A stretch of DNA of 49,394 bases from Oscillospiraceae bacterium (GTDB taxonomy: Bacteria; Bacillota; Clostridia; Oscillospirales; Oscillospiraceae). This document shows, piece after piece, positions 7,935 through 15,753 of this stretch. The notes under the pieces were generated by a model. That model saw only the letters and a program-made list of their open reading frames with translations, was not told the origin of the DNA and made no database searches. A program made the position numbers and the translations under genes. Where the stretch lies: contig JAFWDU010000023.1 of NCBI GenBank assembly GCA_017516005.1, forward strand, positions 1-49,394, read 5' to 3'. The stretch's first letter is position 1. The number at the start of each line of letters is the position of its first letter.

Positions 7935-8537
7935 TTACCGGAGCACCATCGCCCGAAGCGCATAGCGCACCAGTTCTTCCACGCTCATGTTCTCATCTGC
8001 GCCTTTCAGCGCTGAAGCACTCTCTGAAGCGGAATAACCCAGCGCCTGAAGTGCGGCAAGTGCTTCATCCGTACGGCTTCCTGTTGGAATTGCCACACTG
8101 CCTGCCGCCCCATTGCCGGAAAAGTCAATCTGCTCTCCGGCAATTTTATCTTTCAGCTCAAGGATGATCCGCTGGGCAAGTTTCTTGCCGACACCCGGTG
8201 CAGCTGTGATGGTCTTTTCATCCCCGGTCAGGACTGCAAGCCGGAAGGAGTCCGGCGTATTCGTGGAGAGAACGGAGAGTGCCGCCTTGGGCCCGACGCC
8301 GCTGATTCCGATCAGCTGCTGAAAACAGCGAAGCTCTTCACGGGAGCAGAAACCGTATATTTCAATTGCATCTTCACGAACGCTGCAGGAAGTATAAAGC
8401 CTTACCTTCTGCCCTACTTTCACCTGAGACTGGGTATACCGTGTTGTCGCGCATTCAAATCCGACACCACCGCAGTCGATCACGACCAGGCCGGCATCCA
8501 AGATGGAAACCGTTCCGTCAAGATAATAAAATAGCAT
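7935..8537 (-). CDS. ruvA: Holliday junction DNA helicase subunit RuvA
   Basis: A 200-aa DNA-binding subunit that clamps the Holliday junction and loads RuvB. The N-terminal OB domain (MLFYYLDGTVSILD...) is followed by helix-hairpin-helix motifs at about residues 70-130 (LIGISGVGPKAAL, APGVGKKLAQRIILELKDK) and a C-terminal domain III (EALAALQALGYS...) that contacts RuvB. Length is normal. The start follows AGGTAGGTGAG. It lies between ruvC (8-base gap) and ruvB (12-base gap). Confidence 0.97.
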   Translation of the reverse strand: MLFYYLDGTVSILDAGLVVIDCGGVGFECATTRYTQSQVKVGQKVRLYTSCSVREDAIEIYGFCSREELRCFQQLIGISGVGPKAALSVLSTNTPDSFRLAVLTGDEKTITAAPGVGKKLAQRIILELKDKIAGEQIDFSGNGAAGSVAIPTGSRTDEALAALQALGYSASESASALKGADENMSVEELVRYALRAMVLR

Positions 8538-8545
8538 GTTCTCAC

Positions 8546-9037
8546 CTACCTGTATTGTCTCAAGAGAGATGTATTGCTTCTTGCATGGCAGAGCGCAACT
8601 GCAATGGCATCTGCCGCATCGTCCGGCTTCGGCATTTCGCTCAGGTTCAAAATCCGGCGCGTCATATCCATGACCTGCCGTTTCTCGGCATTGCCGTATC
8701 CAACCACAGCCTGTTTGACCTGACTTGGCTTGTACTCGAATATGGGAAGATTGTGCATGGCAGCGGCGAGCAGGATGACGCCCCTGCTCTGCGCAACACC
8801 GATACCCGTTGTAACGTTGTTTCCGAAAAACAGTTCCTCAATTGCCATTGCATCCGGACGGTTGGTATCCAGCAGTTCATTCATATCTGAAAAGATTATG
8901 GAAAGGCGCTGGGAAAACTCCATTCCCGCCGGAGTGGTAATGGCTCCGCAGCGGCGAAGCAGGTACTGACTGCCAGACGCCTCGATCAGGCTGAAGCCGG
9001 TGATTGCATAACCCGGATCAATTCCTAAAACAATCAT
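8546..9037 (-). CDS. ruvC: Crossover junction endodeoxyribonuclease RuvC
   Basis: A 163-aa Mg2+-dependent resolvase with an RNase H fold. The catalytic acids are visible: Asp7 in LGIDPG, Glu in AIEELFF near residue 67, and the aspartates in DDAADAIAVAL near 140. Length is typical. The start follows TAGGAG. It begins 12 bases after the second chromate-transporter gene, so ruvCAB may be transcribed with that pair. Presence of ruvC next to ruvAB favours Clostridia over Bacilli, which use RecU. Confidence 0.96.
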   Translation of the reverse strand: MIVLGIDPGYAITGFSLIEASGSQYLLRRCGAITTPAGMEFSQRLSIIFSDMNELLDTNRPDAMAIEELFFGNNVTTGIGVAQSRGVILLAAAMHNLPIFEYKPSQVKQAVVGYGNAEKRQVMDMTRRILNLSEMPKPDDAADAIAVALCHARSNTSLLRQYR

Positions 9038-9049
9038 TGTGTGTTTCTC

Positions 9050-9613
9050 CTACAGCTGAAGTACAATCCCCGCAACCGCTCCAATTGCCACCAGGACAAC
9101 GGGGTGCAGCTTCTTCCACTTCAGATAGATACAGAGCAGAACTGCAAAGGACGCAACTGCGCCCCAACTGGTTATACTGCCCCACTCGCCCGCGAACAGA
9201 GCGTCCTTGCTGATCAGGGAGGCAGTGAACACACTGATCACAGCCGCCGCAATCAATCCCACGGAAACAGGTCGAAGCATGCTCAGCGAAGACTGCACAA
9301 ACCGGTTTTCCCGAAAATGCTGCAATGCCTTCGCTATTATCAGAATGATCAGGAAACTCGGTGTCACCAGGGCAAGTGTTGCAATCACACCACCCAGAAC
9401 ACCAGACACCGTAACGCCCGTGAATGTTGCCATATTCACACCGATAGGGCCAGGCGTGGATTCACTGACTGCGAGCATATTCGCAACATCCTCGCCGGTA
9501 AACCACCCGTACTTTTCGCTCATCTGATACAGAAACGGAAGGGTCGCCAGGCCGCCGCCCACGGAGAAAAGGCCTGTCTTGAAAAACTCGAGAATCAGAA
9601 GCAGGATCGTCAT
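9050..9613 (-). CDS. Chromate transporter, half-size CHR protein (second of pair)
   Basis: A 187-aa membrane protein with a single CHR domain. The family signature FSVGGGLATLPFL is near residue 18 and the STPGPIGVNMATFTG motif near 60. Full-length ChrA has two such domains; here they are split into a tandem gene pair that should form a heterodimer. Start at 9613: ATGA overlaps the upstream stop by 4 bases, after GGAAGGAGGAAAG, so the two are translationally coupled. Transport of chromate or sulfate is the family function; the natural substrate in an anaerobe is uncertain. Confidence 0.9.
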   Translation of the reverse strand: MTILLLILEFFKTGLFSVGGGLATLPFLYQMSEKYGWFTGEDVANMLAVSESTPGPIGVNMATFTGVTVSGVLGGVIATLALVTPSFLIILIIAKALQHFRENRFVQSSLSMLRPVSVGLIAAAVISVFTASLISKDALFAGEWGSITSWGAVASFAVLLCIYLKWKKLHPVVLVAIGAVAGIVLQL

Positions 9614-10158
9614 GCCGCTTTCCTCCTTCCCTTCACCCATTCGAGGATGATCCCGAGGATCACGGCAGCAAGCACGAGAAGCACGGGAGAAACGGAAAAG
9701 AAGACTCTCAGGAGGAAACTTAAAGCCATCAGCGCGTTTCCCGCGGCGCCTTTGACGCCTGATTTATAAAGTTTGATCACCGCCATCAAAGACAGAACCG
9801 CAACCGCGATTCGGATTCCCGCGAAAGCATGAACCACAAAAGGATTGGAGGCAAACCCGCGAAGGAGAAGTGCAATTAGTGTGATGATAATCACGCTGGG
9901 TGTAATCACCCCGAGTGTCGCAACCAAACCACCCAGTGCTCCCTTCTGTCTGTATCCGACAAATGTGGCTGTATTGACTGCAATTACACCAGGCGTGCAC
10001 TGCCCGATTGCGTAACAGTCAAGCACATCCTCCTGGGTAACCCAGCCATGTTTGTCCACTACCTCCCGCTGCAGCATGGGAAGCATGGCATATCCGCCTC
10101 CGAAGGTTAACAGGCCAATCCGGAAGAAGGACAGATACAACTCCAGTAATTCTCTCAT
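9610..10158 (-). CDS. Chromate transporter, half-size CHR protein (first of pair)
   Basis: A 182-aa single-domain CHR protein, the partner of the next gene. It shows the family motifs LTFGGGYAMLPML near residue 17 and QCTPGVIAVNTATFVGY near 53, then four to five hydrophobic helices. The ribosome binding site is poor (GGGGTTCGGAA), suggesting coupling to the small membrane protein whose stop lies 13 bases upstream. The two halves share similar N-termini but clearly differ, as expected for antiparallel partners. Confidence 0.9.
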   Translation of the reverse strand: MRELLELYLSFFRIGLLTFGGGYAMLPMLQREVVDKHGWVTQEDVLDCYAIGQCTPGVIAVNTATFVGYRQKGALGGLVATLGVITPSVIIITLIALLLRGFASNPFVVHAFAGIRIAVAVLSLMAVIKLYKSGVKGAAGNALMALSFLLRVFFSVSPVLLVLAAVILGIILEWVKGRRKAA

Positions 10159-10171
10159 TTCCGAACCCCAA

Positions 10172-10330
10172 TCAGCCGAATATTTCCCAATAGCAGATAT
10201 TGATCACGCCAAGCACAACAATTCCCAGAAGAATCCACGCAAACACAACGTGCCACTTTGGACGGGGCGTATATGATTCCTTCTCCGGTTCCTTTTCCGG
10301 GCCATCCGGTAGTCTCGGATTCTGATCCAT
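10172..10330 (-). CDS. 52-aa single-pass membrane protein upstream of the chromate transporter pair
   Basis: A short ORF with a very good ribosome binding site (GAGGAGGAGACCGGC before ATG at 10330). The first 25 residues are hydrophilic and rich in Pro, Glu and Lys (MDQNPRLPDGPEKEPEKESY), then one hydrophobic helix of about 20 residues (HVVFAWILLGIVVLGVINIC) and a short tail, YWEIFG. It lies in the operon position just before the two CHR genes. I do not recognise a family. A longer open frame on the same strand in another register has no ribosome binding site. Confidence 0.7.
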   Translation of the reverse strand: MDQNPRLPDGPEKEPEKESYTPRPKWHVVFAWILLGIVVLGVINICYWEIFG

Positions 10331-10404
10331 GCCGGTCTCCTCCTCGTATCATCGCGATATTCTCGCATTACATGCTGTCAATCTGCCTGGATTCCCGGCT
10401 TCCG

Positions 10405-12507
10405 TCAAACCTCAAACATGAGATCGCCGTAAGTCGGTACCGGCCAGACGTCCTTGTCTACAAGCAGTTCCAGGGCATCGATACTCTGCCGCAGTTCCTC
10501 CATTGCCGGAACCACTTCATCATGGAACGCGCCTGCAATCATCTCAACACGCTCCATAGCGTTGACTTTGGCCGTCAGAGCCTGCAGTCTGGTCTGGGAT
10601 GCCATTGCACGGTTCAGAAGTGCCTGACACTGCCGAAGCAGATCCTCCTGTGCCGTAAGATCCAGATCCGGACAGGCGGAACGAATCTCGTTGATGGAGG
10701 CTGCAAGATTGCCCACAAAGCCGATTACCGTGGGAATATAATGCTTGCCCGCCATATGAAGCATCGTCATTGCTTCGATGTTGATGCTCTTGGCGTACGT
10801 TTCATAAAGGATTTCCGCTCTGGACTCCAGCTCCACCTGGGAAAGAACTCCGAACTTCTCAAACAGCTGAACATTTTTCTTCTGGGTCAGGCAAGGGATG
10901 GATGCTACCATGCTCGGCAGATTTGGAAGGCCTCTGCGGGCTGCTTCCTCCACCCATTCTTCAGAATAACTGTTGCCATTGAAAATAATCCGGACATGCT
11001 CCTTCATCTGGCGTGCAATCAGTGCCTTGCAGTCCCCTTCAAAATCATTGGATGACTCCAGGAGATCGGCGACATCTGAAAACGCCTCTGCCAGGATGGT
11101 GTTCAGCACGGTGTTGGGCGAGGCAATGGAATCCGCGGAGCCGACCATACGGAATTCGAACTTGTTTCCCGTAAAGGCAAAAGGTGATGTGCGGTTTCTG
11201 TCCGTGGCATCCTTGTGCAGAACAGGCATCGTGCTGACACCCACATCAAGGCGCTCTCCGTGGAGACACGTGGCAGCGTCTCCATGGTCTACAATCTGGC
11301 TTACCACATTCTCCAGCTGTTCCCCCAGGAAGATGGAAATAATCGCAGGGGGTGCTTCATTCGCACCAAGGCGATGATCATTGCCCACATCAGAGGCAGC
11401 ATTGCGGAGCAGATCCGCATGCTCGTCCACCGCACGCATCACACAGGAGAGGACCAGCAGAAACTGCAGATTCTCATTGGGCGTCTCACCCGGATCAAAC
11501 AGATTCATTCCGGTGTCTGTTCCGAGGGAATAATTGTTGTGCTTGCCGCTTCCGTTGACGCCTGCAAAGGGCTTCTCGTGGAGCAGACACACCAGACCGT
11601 GCTGGTATGCGACACGCTTCATGGTTTCCATCGTCAGCTGGTTGTGATCCACAGCGACATTTGCCACAGTGTAGATCGGCGCCATCTCATGCTGGCCGGG
11701 CGCAACTTCATTGTGCTGCGCAGAGGCTGTAATGCCAAGCTTCCAGAGTTCCTGGTTCAGATTGGACATATAGGATCCGATCCGTTCACGGATCGATCCG
11801 AGGTACTGATCATCCAGTTCCTGTCCTTTTGGTGCAGGAGCGCCAAAAAGAGTGCGTCCGGTATAAATCAGATCTCTTCGTTTCAGATATTTCTGCCGGT
11901 CAACCAGGAAGTACTCCTGTTCAGGTCCGACATACGGGATTACTCGCTGCGCATCCTTGTTTCCAAACAGGCGCACAATCCGAAGTGCCTGCTTGTTCAC
12001 TGCTTCCATGGATCTCAGAAGCGGTGTTTTCTGATCCAGTGCCTCTCCTGTATAGGAGACAAAGGACGTCGGAATACACAGCACCGGTCCTGCAGCGCTC
12101 TCTTTGATAAACACGGGACTTGTAATATCCCAGGCGGTATATCCTCTCGCATAATGAGTGGAACGCAGGCCTCCGGAAGGAAAGCTGGATGCATCCGATT
12201 CGCTCATAATGAGCTGCTTGCCGGAGAGCTTTGAAATAGCAGAGCCATCCGGCAGAGGAGAAAGAAATGCCTCATGTTTCTCAGCGGTAGATCCGGTCAA
12301 AGGCTGAAACCAGTGGGAAAAATGAGTCGCTCCGTGTTCGATTGCCCAGTCCTTCATGGCAGACGCAAGGGCATCAGCCGCAGCCATGCTCAAATGTCCG
12401 CCTTTGGATCGGATTTCCGTCACTTCCTGATATACCTGCTTGGGCAGTCTTCTCTGCATGACGGCCTCGCTGAATACATGTTTGCCGAAGATATCCGAAA
12501 TGTCCAT
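10405..12507 (-). CDS. glnN: Type III glutamine synthetase
   Basis: A 700-aa ATP-dependent ligase making glutamine from glutamate and ammonia, of the GSIII class, which is much longer than GSI (about 450 aa) and occurs in Bacteroidetes, cyanobacteria and clostridia. The start at 12507 follows GAGAAAGGA; earlier in-frame starts overlap the promoter. Landmarks are the N-terminal FGKHVFSEAVMQRRLPK, the MSESDASSFPSGGLRSTHYARGY region, the GPEQEYFLVD motif, NEVAPGQHEMAPIY and GVNGSGKHNNYS (active site), and the C-terminal helical region typical of GSIII. It is monocistronic, with its own promoter. No glnR or PII gene is adjacent. Confidence 0.96.
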   Translation of the reverse strand: MDISDIFGKHVFSEAVMQRRLPKQVYQEVTEIRSKGGHLSMAAADALASAMKDWAIEHGATHFSHWFQPLTGSTAEKHEAFLSPLPDGSAISKLSGKQLIMSESDASSFPSGGLRSTHYARGYTAWDITSPVFIKESAAGPVLCIPTSFVSYTGEALDQKTPLLRSMEAVNKQALRIVRLFGNKDAQRVIPYVGPEQEYFLVDRQKYLKRRDLIYTGRTLFGAPAPKGQELDDQYLGSIRERIGSYMSNLNQELWKLGITASAQHNEVAPGQHEMAPIYTVANVAVDHNQLTMETMKRVAYQHGLVCLLHEKPFAGVNGSGKHNNYSLGTDTGMNLFDPGETPNENLQFLLVLSCVMRAVDEHADLLRNAASDVGNDHRLGANEAPPAIISIFLGEQLENVVSQIVDHGDAATCLHGERLDVGVSTMPVLHKDATDRNRTSPFAFTGNKFEFRMVGSADSIASPNTVLNTILAEAFSDVADLLESSNDFEGDCKALIARQMKEHVRIIFNGNSYSEEWVEEAARRGLPNLPSMVASIPCLTQKKNVQLFEKFGVLSQVELESRAEILYETYAKSINIEAMTMLHMAGKHYIPTVIGFVGNLAASINEIRSACPDLDLTAQEDLLRQCQALLNRAMASQTRLQALTAKVNAMERVEMIAGAFHDEVVPAMEELRQSIDALELLVDKDVWPVPTYGDLMFEV

Positions 12508-12561
12508 GCGATGATCTGTCCTTTCTCCGCAGCCTGCGAAAAACAGCGTTATTTGTACATT

Positions 12562-12590
12562 ACAATACCGCAAGCCATGGGAAAAGGCAA
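12562..12590 (-). promoter_or_regulatory. Sigma-A promoter of glnN
   Basis: On the minus strand TTGCCT (12585-12590) and TATTGT (12562-12567) have a 17-base spacer; the leader is about 50 bases. Confidence 0.6.
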
Positions 12591-12674
12591 GGATTTTTCC
12601 CTCATTTGGAATCTTTCTCCCAATTCATGAAGGCTTTGCGGAGGATCGTTTCTTTTTTCGTCACATTGCCATCC

Positions 12675-12701
12675 AAAAAAGCCGACCCTTTCGGATCGGC
12701 T
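12675..12701 (-). terminator. Terminator of the AAA/DUF4143 ATPase gene
   Basis: On the minus strand AGCCGATCC, a GAAA tetraloop and GGGTCGGCT are followed by six T residues. It begins 5 bases after the stop codon. Confidence 0.9.
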
Positions 12702-12705
12702 CTTC

Positions 12706-14007
12706 TTAATTCAGATTCAATTCTCTTCCCATCAGGAACTCCAGGGCATTCAGAATCTGAATCCCATCCTGTGTTGTCCGGTTCTCACCATGCAGAACAA
12801 GAACGAATTTCGGGTAGCTGTCCTTCACCTTTCGCAGCGGGCCGAGAATCTGCCTTTCATTCTCCGGATTCAGATCCGTCGCAACTTGAATGTAGTTTCT
12901 CCGTTCTCCTGAAATCGTAACCAGCTGTACTTCTTCCCTTCCGATCTTACCCGATAGCACCTGATAACCGCGGCGTGTCAATTCCAGAAATACAGTGTTT
13001 TCCAGAAGACGATTCTGATCTTCCGCCCTTGTCTCAGTCATCAGGTTTCTCAGACCGGTATCCGCGAAAAAGTACTTTGGCAGTGTCTTCAGTTTTTTGT
13101 TTGAGCGGATATCCAGCCGTTCCGCACTGAGGAGGACATTGGCACGCGTCATCGCTCTAAGGTAGCTTTCCACCGTTTTTGTGGACGACTGCCGGAGCAT
13201 GCACCTCCCCACCTGCCTGGAGATCCATGTTGCCGACATGTGTCTTCCCGAGAATTCTGCAAGAATCCTATTTACGTCTCTGAGGAGTCCGGGATCCGAT
13301 ACTACGCCTTCTCCTTCACCCCCGCGGTATTCCATCACATCCCTTGTAACAATGGAGGAATAAACGCCGTCCAGGATTACCTGAGATTCACTGCTGTTCA
13401 TGGTATCGGCATCAAAGATACTCAATCCCCCATAGGTGAGATAGCAGTTGTAAGCATCCTCAAGAGAGTATTCTCTTCCATCCGGTAATTGATAATGCCT
13501 GTCTATCACTGCATCCGACTGCGCGGCTTTTTCACAAAAATCATGATATTCCAGGAATTCAGGCAGAGACATGGGCCGAATCTCCACAACATCGTAGCGG
13601 CCTTCCCGTACCATATCAAGATTGGAGGAAATTACCCCGCGGTTGGATGAAATCAGAATCAGTTTGCATTGATCAAATTGGCAAAGCAGGTTGATTGCTT
13701 TTTCCCACTCCGGCAACTGTGAGATTTCATCAAGTATCAGGTAGGTTTTCTTCCCCGGAATCCAAAACTGTTCAAAGCTGGAAATCAAAGCCTCCCAGTT
13801 TAACAGGGACGCGTTGTTTGCTTCCATATTCAGACGGTAAATCAGGCTGGCAGCGTCTCTGTTTTTCAGTGCATCTTCCAGAAGCAAGCTCAGGCTTGTT
13901 TTTCCGCTGCGACGTATACCGGTAATCAGTAAAAGGTTCTCATTATCCACGAGACCCATTAATCTGCCCAAATAGCGTGTCCTATCCTTGACACAGAAAT
14001 CGTTCAC
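12706..14007 (-). CDS. AAA-family ATPase with DUF4143 C-terminal domain
   Basis: About 433 aa. An N-terminal AAA_14 domain carries Walker A GIRRSGKTS at residues 30-38 and Walker B TYLILDEIS near 92, with a sensor ISSNRG near 124. The C-terminal half (about residues 200-400) is the DUF4143 domain, with its winged-helix segment followed by a nuclease-like fold. The GTG at 14007 is chosen because AAGAAGGAG lies 7 bases before it and a good promoter lies upstream; in-frame starts at 14067 and 14091 fall on or before that promoter. These proteins are widespread, often in many copies, and have no proven function. The gene stands alone with promoter and terminator. Confidence 0.85.
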   Translation of the reverse strand: MNDFCVKDRTRYLGRLMGLVDNENLLLITGIRRSGKTSLSLLLEDALKNRDAASLIYRLNMEANNASLLNWEALISSFEQFWIPGKKTYLILDEISQLPEWEKAINLLCQFDQCKLILISSNRGVISSNLDMVREGRYDVVEIRPMSLPEFLEYHDFCEKAAQSDAVIDRHYQLPDGREYSLEDAYNCYLTYGGLSIFDADTMNSSESQVILDGVYSSIVTRDVMEYRGGEGEGVVSDPGLLRDVNRILAEFSGRHMSATWISRQVGRCMLRQSSTKTVESYLRAMTRANVLLSAERLDIRSNKKLKTLPKYFFADTGLRNLMTETRAEDQNRLLENTVFLELTRRGYQVLSGKIGREEVQLVTISGERRNYIQVATDLNPENERQILGPLRKVKDSYPKFVLVLHGENRTTQDGIQILNALEFLMGRELNLN

Positions 14008-14048
14008 CAAACCGCTCCTTCTTGTTCCCGGTTGGAACTGATATCCAT

Positions 14049-14076
14049 ATTTTAACACAACTTCCATTTTTTTCAA
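14049..14076 (-). promoter_or_regulatory. Sigma-A promoter of the AAA/DUF4143 gene
   Basis: On the minus strand TTGAAA (14071-14076) and TAAAAT (14049-14054) have a 16-base spacer. It decides the GTG start at 14007 over earlier in-frame starts. Confidence 0.65.
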
Positions 14077-14091
14077 GTCCTGATAGAACAC

Positions 14092-14500
14092 TCATTTGTT
14101 TTTTGTAAATACAGTTATGTCTTTCAAATAGGGCATTCAGGAAGAGCCAACAGAATCGTTGATACCTCTGAATTCAATCTGCTCTTATTCATGCTTTCAT
14201 CAAAACAGCATTCGAGGCACTGCTGTAAATGCCAGCAGCGCCTCAAACACCATAATTGGTTTCGCACCCGTTCATGGATGCATCCCTGCACTAGGTAGCT
14301 GCCTGGCGCACGTAAAACAAGACTGACATTGCTGAATGCGATGTCAGTCTGTTGCAGGATTATGATCTTTCTGTACAAATTGTCTCTCTTTTGCTGTCAG
14401 TACAATCCGGACAGCTCAGGATCCACGCACTTCTTTGATCTCTGAGAATACCCTGATCATTTCATTCTGCTTCAAATAGATCAGGCACCTGCATGCCGGA
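14092..14500. other. Non-coding stretch between the AAA ATPase and hsp20 genes
   Basis: No credible gene is seen. Two hairpins are present: GGCaCTGCTG with CAGCAGcGCC (about 14216-14242) and GACTGACAT with ATGTCAGTC (14321-14329 and 14341-14349). An 84-codon minus-strand frame has no ribosome binding site and odd composition. The region could be a decayed mobile element or hold a small RNA; neither can be shown by reading. Confidence 0.4.
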
Positions 14501-14929
14501 TTACTCGATCATCAGTCTTCTGGGCTTCGGCTCCAGTTTTTCCTGCTTCGGCATGTTCAGAGTCAGGACGCCATCCTCATATTTGGCACTGATCTTATCC
14601 TGATCCACATCTGTGACACCGAAGCTGCGGCGGTAGGAACCATATGAACGCTCCCAGCGGATGTATTTGTTCTGTTCGTCCTTCTCTTCATGATCGGAAT
14701 GCCGCTCAGCGGATATAGTCAGATAATCGCCGTCAAGATCAAGATGAATGTCTTCCTTCCGGAAACCCGGCAGATCTGCCTTTAGCTGATAATGATCTCC
14801 TTCATCCTTGATATCTGTCTTGAAATCGCTGCCTGTCTCTCCGAAAAATCTCTTTTCAAATTCCTCCATCTCTGCAAATGGATTCCAAACATTAATCTGA
14901 TTTCTGCGATACGGTCTGAGTTCAAACAT
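14501..14929 (-). CDS. Hsp20 family small heat-shock protein
   Basis: A 142-aa ATP-independent chaperone that holds unfolding proteins. The alpha-crystallin domain spans about residues 36-130, with the QLKADLPGFRKEDIHLDLDGDYLTI strands (given from residue 48) and the AKYEDGVLTLNMPK signature near 114. The C-terminus ends RRLMIE, a short form of the I/L-x-I oligomerisation motif. The start at 14929 has a strong GAAGGAGGAATTC site; the longer open frame includes the regulatory region. A perfect CIRCE element lies 138 bases upstream, so it should be repressed by HrcA. Confidence 0.93.
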   Translation of the reverse strand: MFELRPYRRNQINVWNPFAEMEEFEKRFFGETGSDFKTDIKDEGDHYQLKADLPGFRKEDIHLDLDGDYLTISAERHSDHEEKDEQNKYIRWERSYGSYRRSFGVTDVDQDKISAKYEDGVLTLNMPKQEKLEPKPRRLMIE

Positions 14930-15066
14930 AAAGAATTCCTCCTTCAAATTGTGGTCCATTTGGACCATTCCATCTGATGAAGCACTTGCTTCATCTCTTT
15001 TTCGTCTTTGAGTATATCCGCTGAAATCGCATTTTCCGGGAACAAACCATGAACGGTTTGTAAATT

Positions 15067-15093
15067 TTAGCACTCTTCCGAAAGGAGTGCTAA
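15067..15093 (-). promoter_or_regulatory. CIRCE element (HrcA operator) controlling hsp20
   Basis: TTAGCACTC, nine bases, then GAGTGCTAA: a perfect match to the CIRCE consensus TTAGCACTC-N9-GAGTGCTAA bound by HrcA. It lies in the leader or promoter of hsp20. The minus-strand TTGTCA (15119-15124) is a possible -35, but I see no good -10. Confidence 0.96.
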
Positions 15094-15117
15094 ATTCCAC
15101 ATATGCGCGAATTTCTC

Positions 15118-15146
15118 TTGACAAAGCAAATGGAACGTATTAACAT
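15118..15146 (+). promoter_or_regulatory. Sigma-A promoter of the cad-type metal operon
   Basis: TTGACA (15118-15123), a 17-base spacer and TAACAT (15141-15146). The ArsR-type operator begins on the last base of the -10 element. Confidence 0.75.
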
Positions 15147-15163
15147 ATGAACAGATATTCATA
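15146..15163 (+). promoter_or_regulatory. Probable ArsR/CadC operator
   Basis: TATGAA and TTCATA form a perfect inverted repeat with a 6-base centre, overlapping the end of the -10 hexamer and the transcription start. Imperfect AT-rich palindromes at this place are typical of SmtB/CadC-type repressor sites. Confidence 0.65.
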
Positions 15164-15178
15164 CGAAGTGGTGATTTT

Positions 15179-15535
15179 ATGGAGGAACTGATTTGTGATC
15201 AGGTACAGGTTCATGGGGATCTCGTAGATGCAGTGCGCGCCCATCTTCCCGATGAAGCGGAACTGTCGGATCTAGCTGAACTGTTTAAAATTTTCGGAGA
15301 TTCCACCCGTATCCGCATTCTTTATGTTCTTTTTGAGCATGAAGTCTGTGTCTGCGACATAGCTGAAATCCTTGGGATGACACAGTCAGCGATTTCACAT
15401 CAGCTTCGTATTATCAAGCAGTCCAGACTTGTAAAGAGCCGCCGTGACGGCAAAACCATTTTCTACTCTCTTGCAGACGATCATGTCAAATCCATTGTCG
15501 GACTTGCCAGAGAACATTTGGAGGAAGAAAAATGA
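15179..15535 (+). CDS. ArsR/SmtB family metal-sensing repressor, CadC-like
   Basis: A 118-aa winged-helix repressor that releases DNA on binding a heavy metal. The core HTH reads MTQSAISHQLRIIKQSRLVKSRRDGKTIFYSL. Metal ligands of the CadC type are visible: Cys57 and Cys59 in VCVCD, with Cys6 near the N-terminus as the likely arm ligand, matching the Cd/Pb/Zn sensor site. The C-terminal helix DDHVKSIVGLAREH could hold the second zinc site. It is the first gene of a three-gene operon, overlapping the next by 4 bases (ATGA). An operator overlaps its own promoter, implying autoregulation. Confidence 0.92.
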   Translation: MEELICDQVQVHGDLVDAVRAHLPDEAELSDLAELFKIFGDSTRIRILYVLFEHEVCVCDIAEILGMTQSAISHQLRIIKQSRLVKSRRDGKTIFYSLADDHVKSIVGLAREHLEEEK

Positions 15536-15753
15536 AGAAAACATTTAAACTTCGTGATCTTGACTGTGCCAACTGCGCTGCCAAAATGGAAACCGCAATC
15601 TCCAAACTGCCCGATGTCCAATCTGTCAGCGTCAATTTCATGCAGCAGAAGATGACGCTCGAGGCACCCGACGCCGTTTTTGATCAGGTTCTTCAGTCTG
15701 CAGTCAAATGTATTTCCAAGGTTGAACCTGATTGTGAGGTCATCCTGAAATGA
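15532..15753 (+). CDS. Stand-alone heavy-metal-associated (HMA) domain protein
   Basis: A 73-aa ferredoxin-like metal-binding domain with the CANC motif at residues 17-20 (DLDCANCAAKMETAISKLP). In Cd/Zn P-type ATPases such a domain is usually fused to the N-terminus; here it is a separate protein coupled by 4-base overlaps to both neighbours. It would bind and deliver Zn2+ or Cd2+ to the pump. The DxxCxxC form (DLDCANC) fits Zn/Cd HMA domains better than the copper chaperone MxCxxC form. Confidence 0.92.
   Translation: MKKTFKLRDLDCANCAAKMETAISKLPDVQSVSVNFMQQKMTLEAPDAVFDQVLQSAVKCISKVEPDCEVILK

Noticed and set aside
14049..14091. Earlier starts for the AAA/DUF4143 ATPase
   Set aside because: They lie on or upstream of a TTGAAA-16-TAAAAT promoter, whereas GTG at 14007 has a well-placed AAGGAG.
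14124..14378. 84-codon minus-strand frame after the AAA ATPase gene
   Set aside because: No ribosome binding site, Cys-rich odd composition, and it runs through two hairpins.
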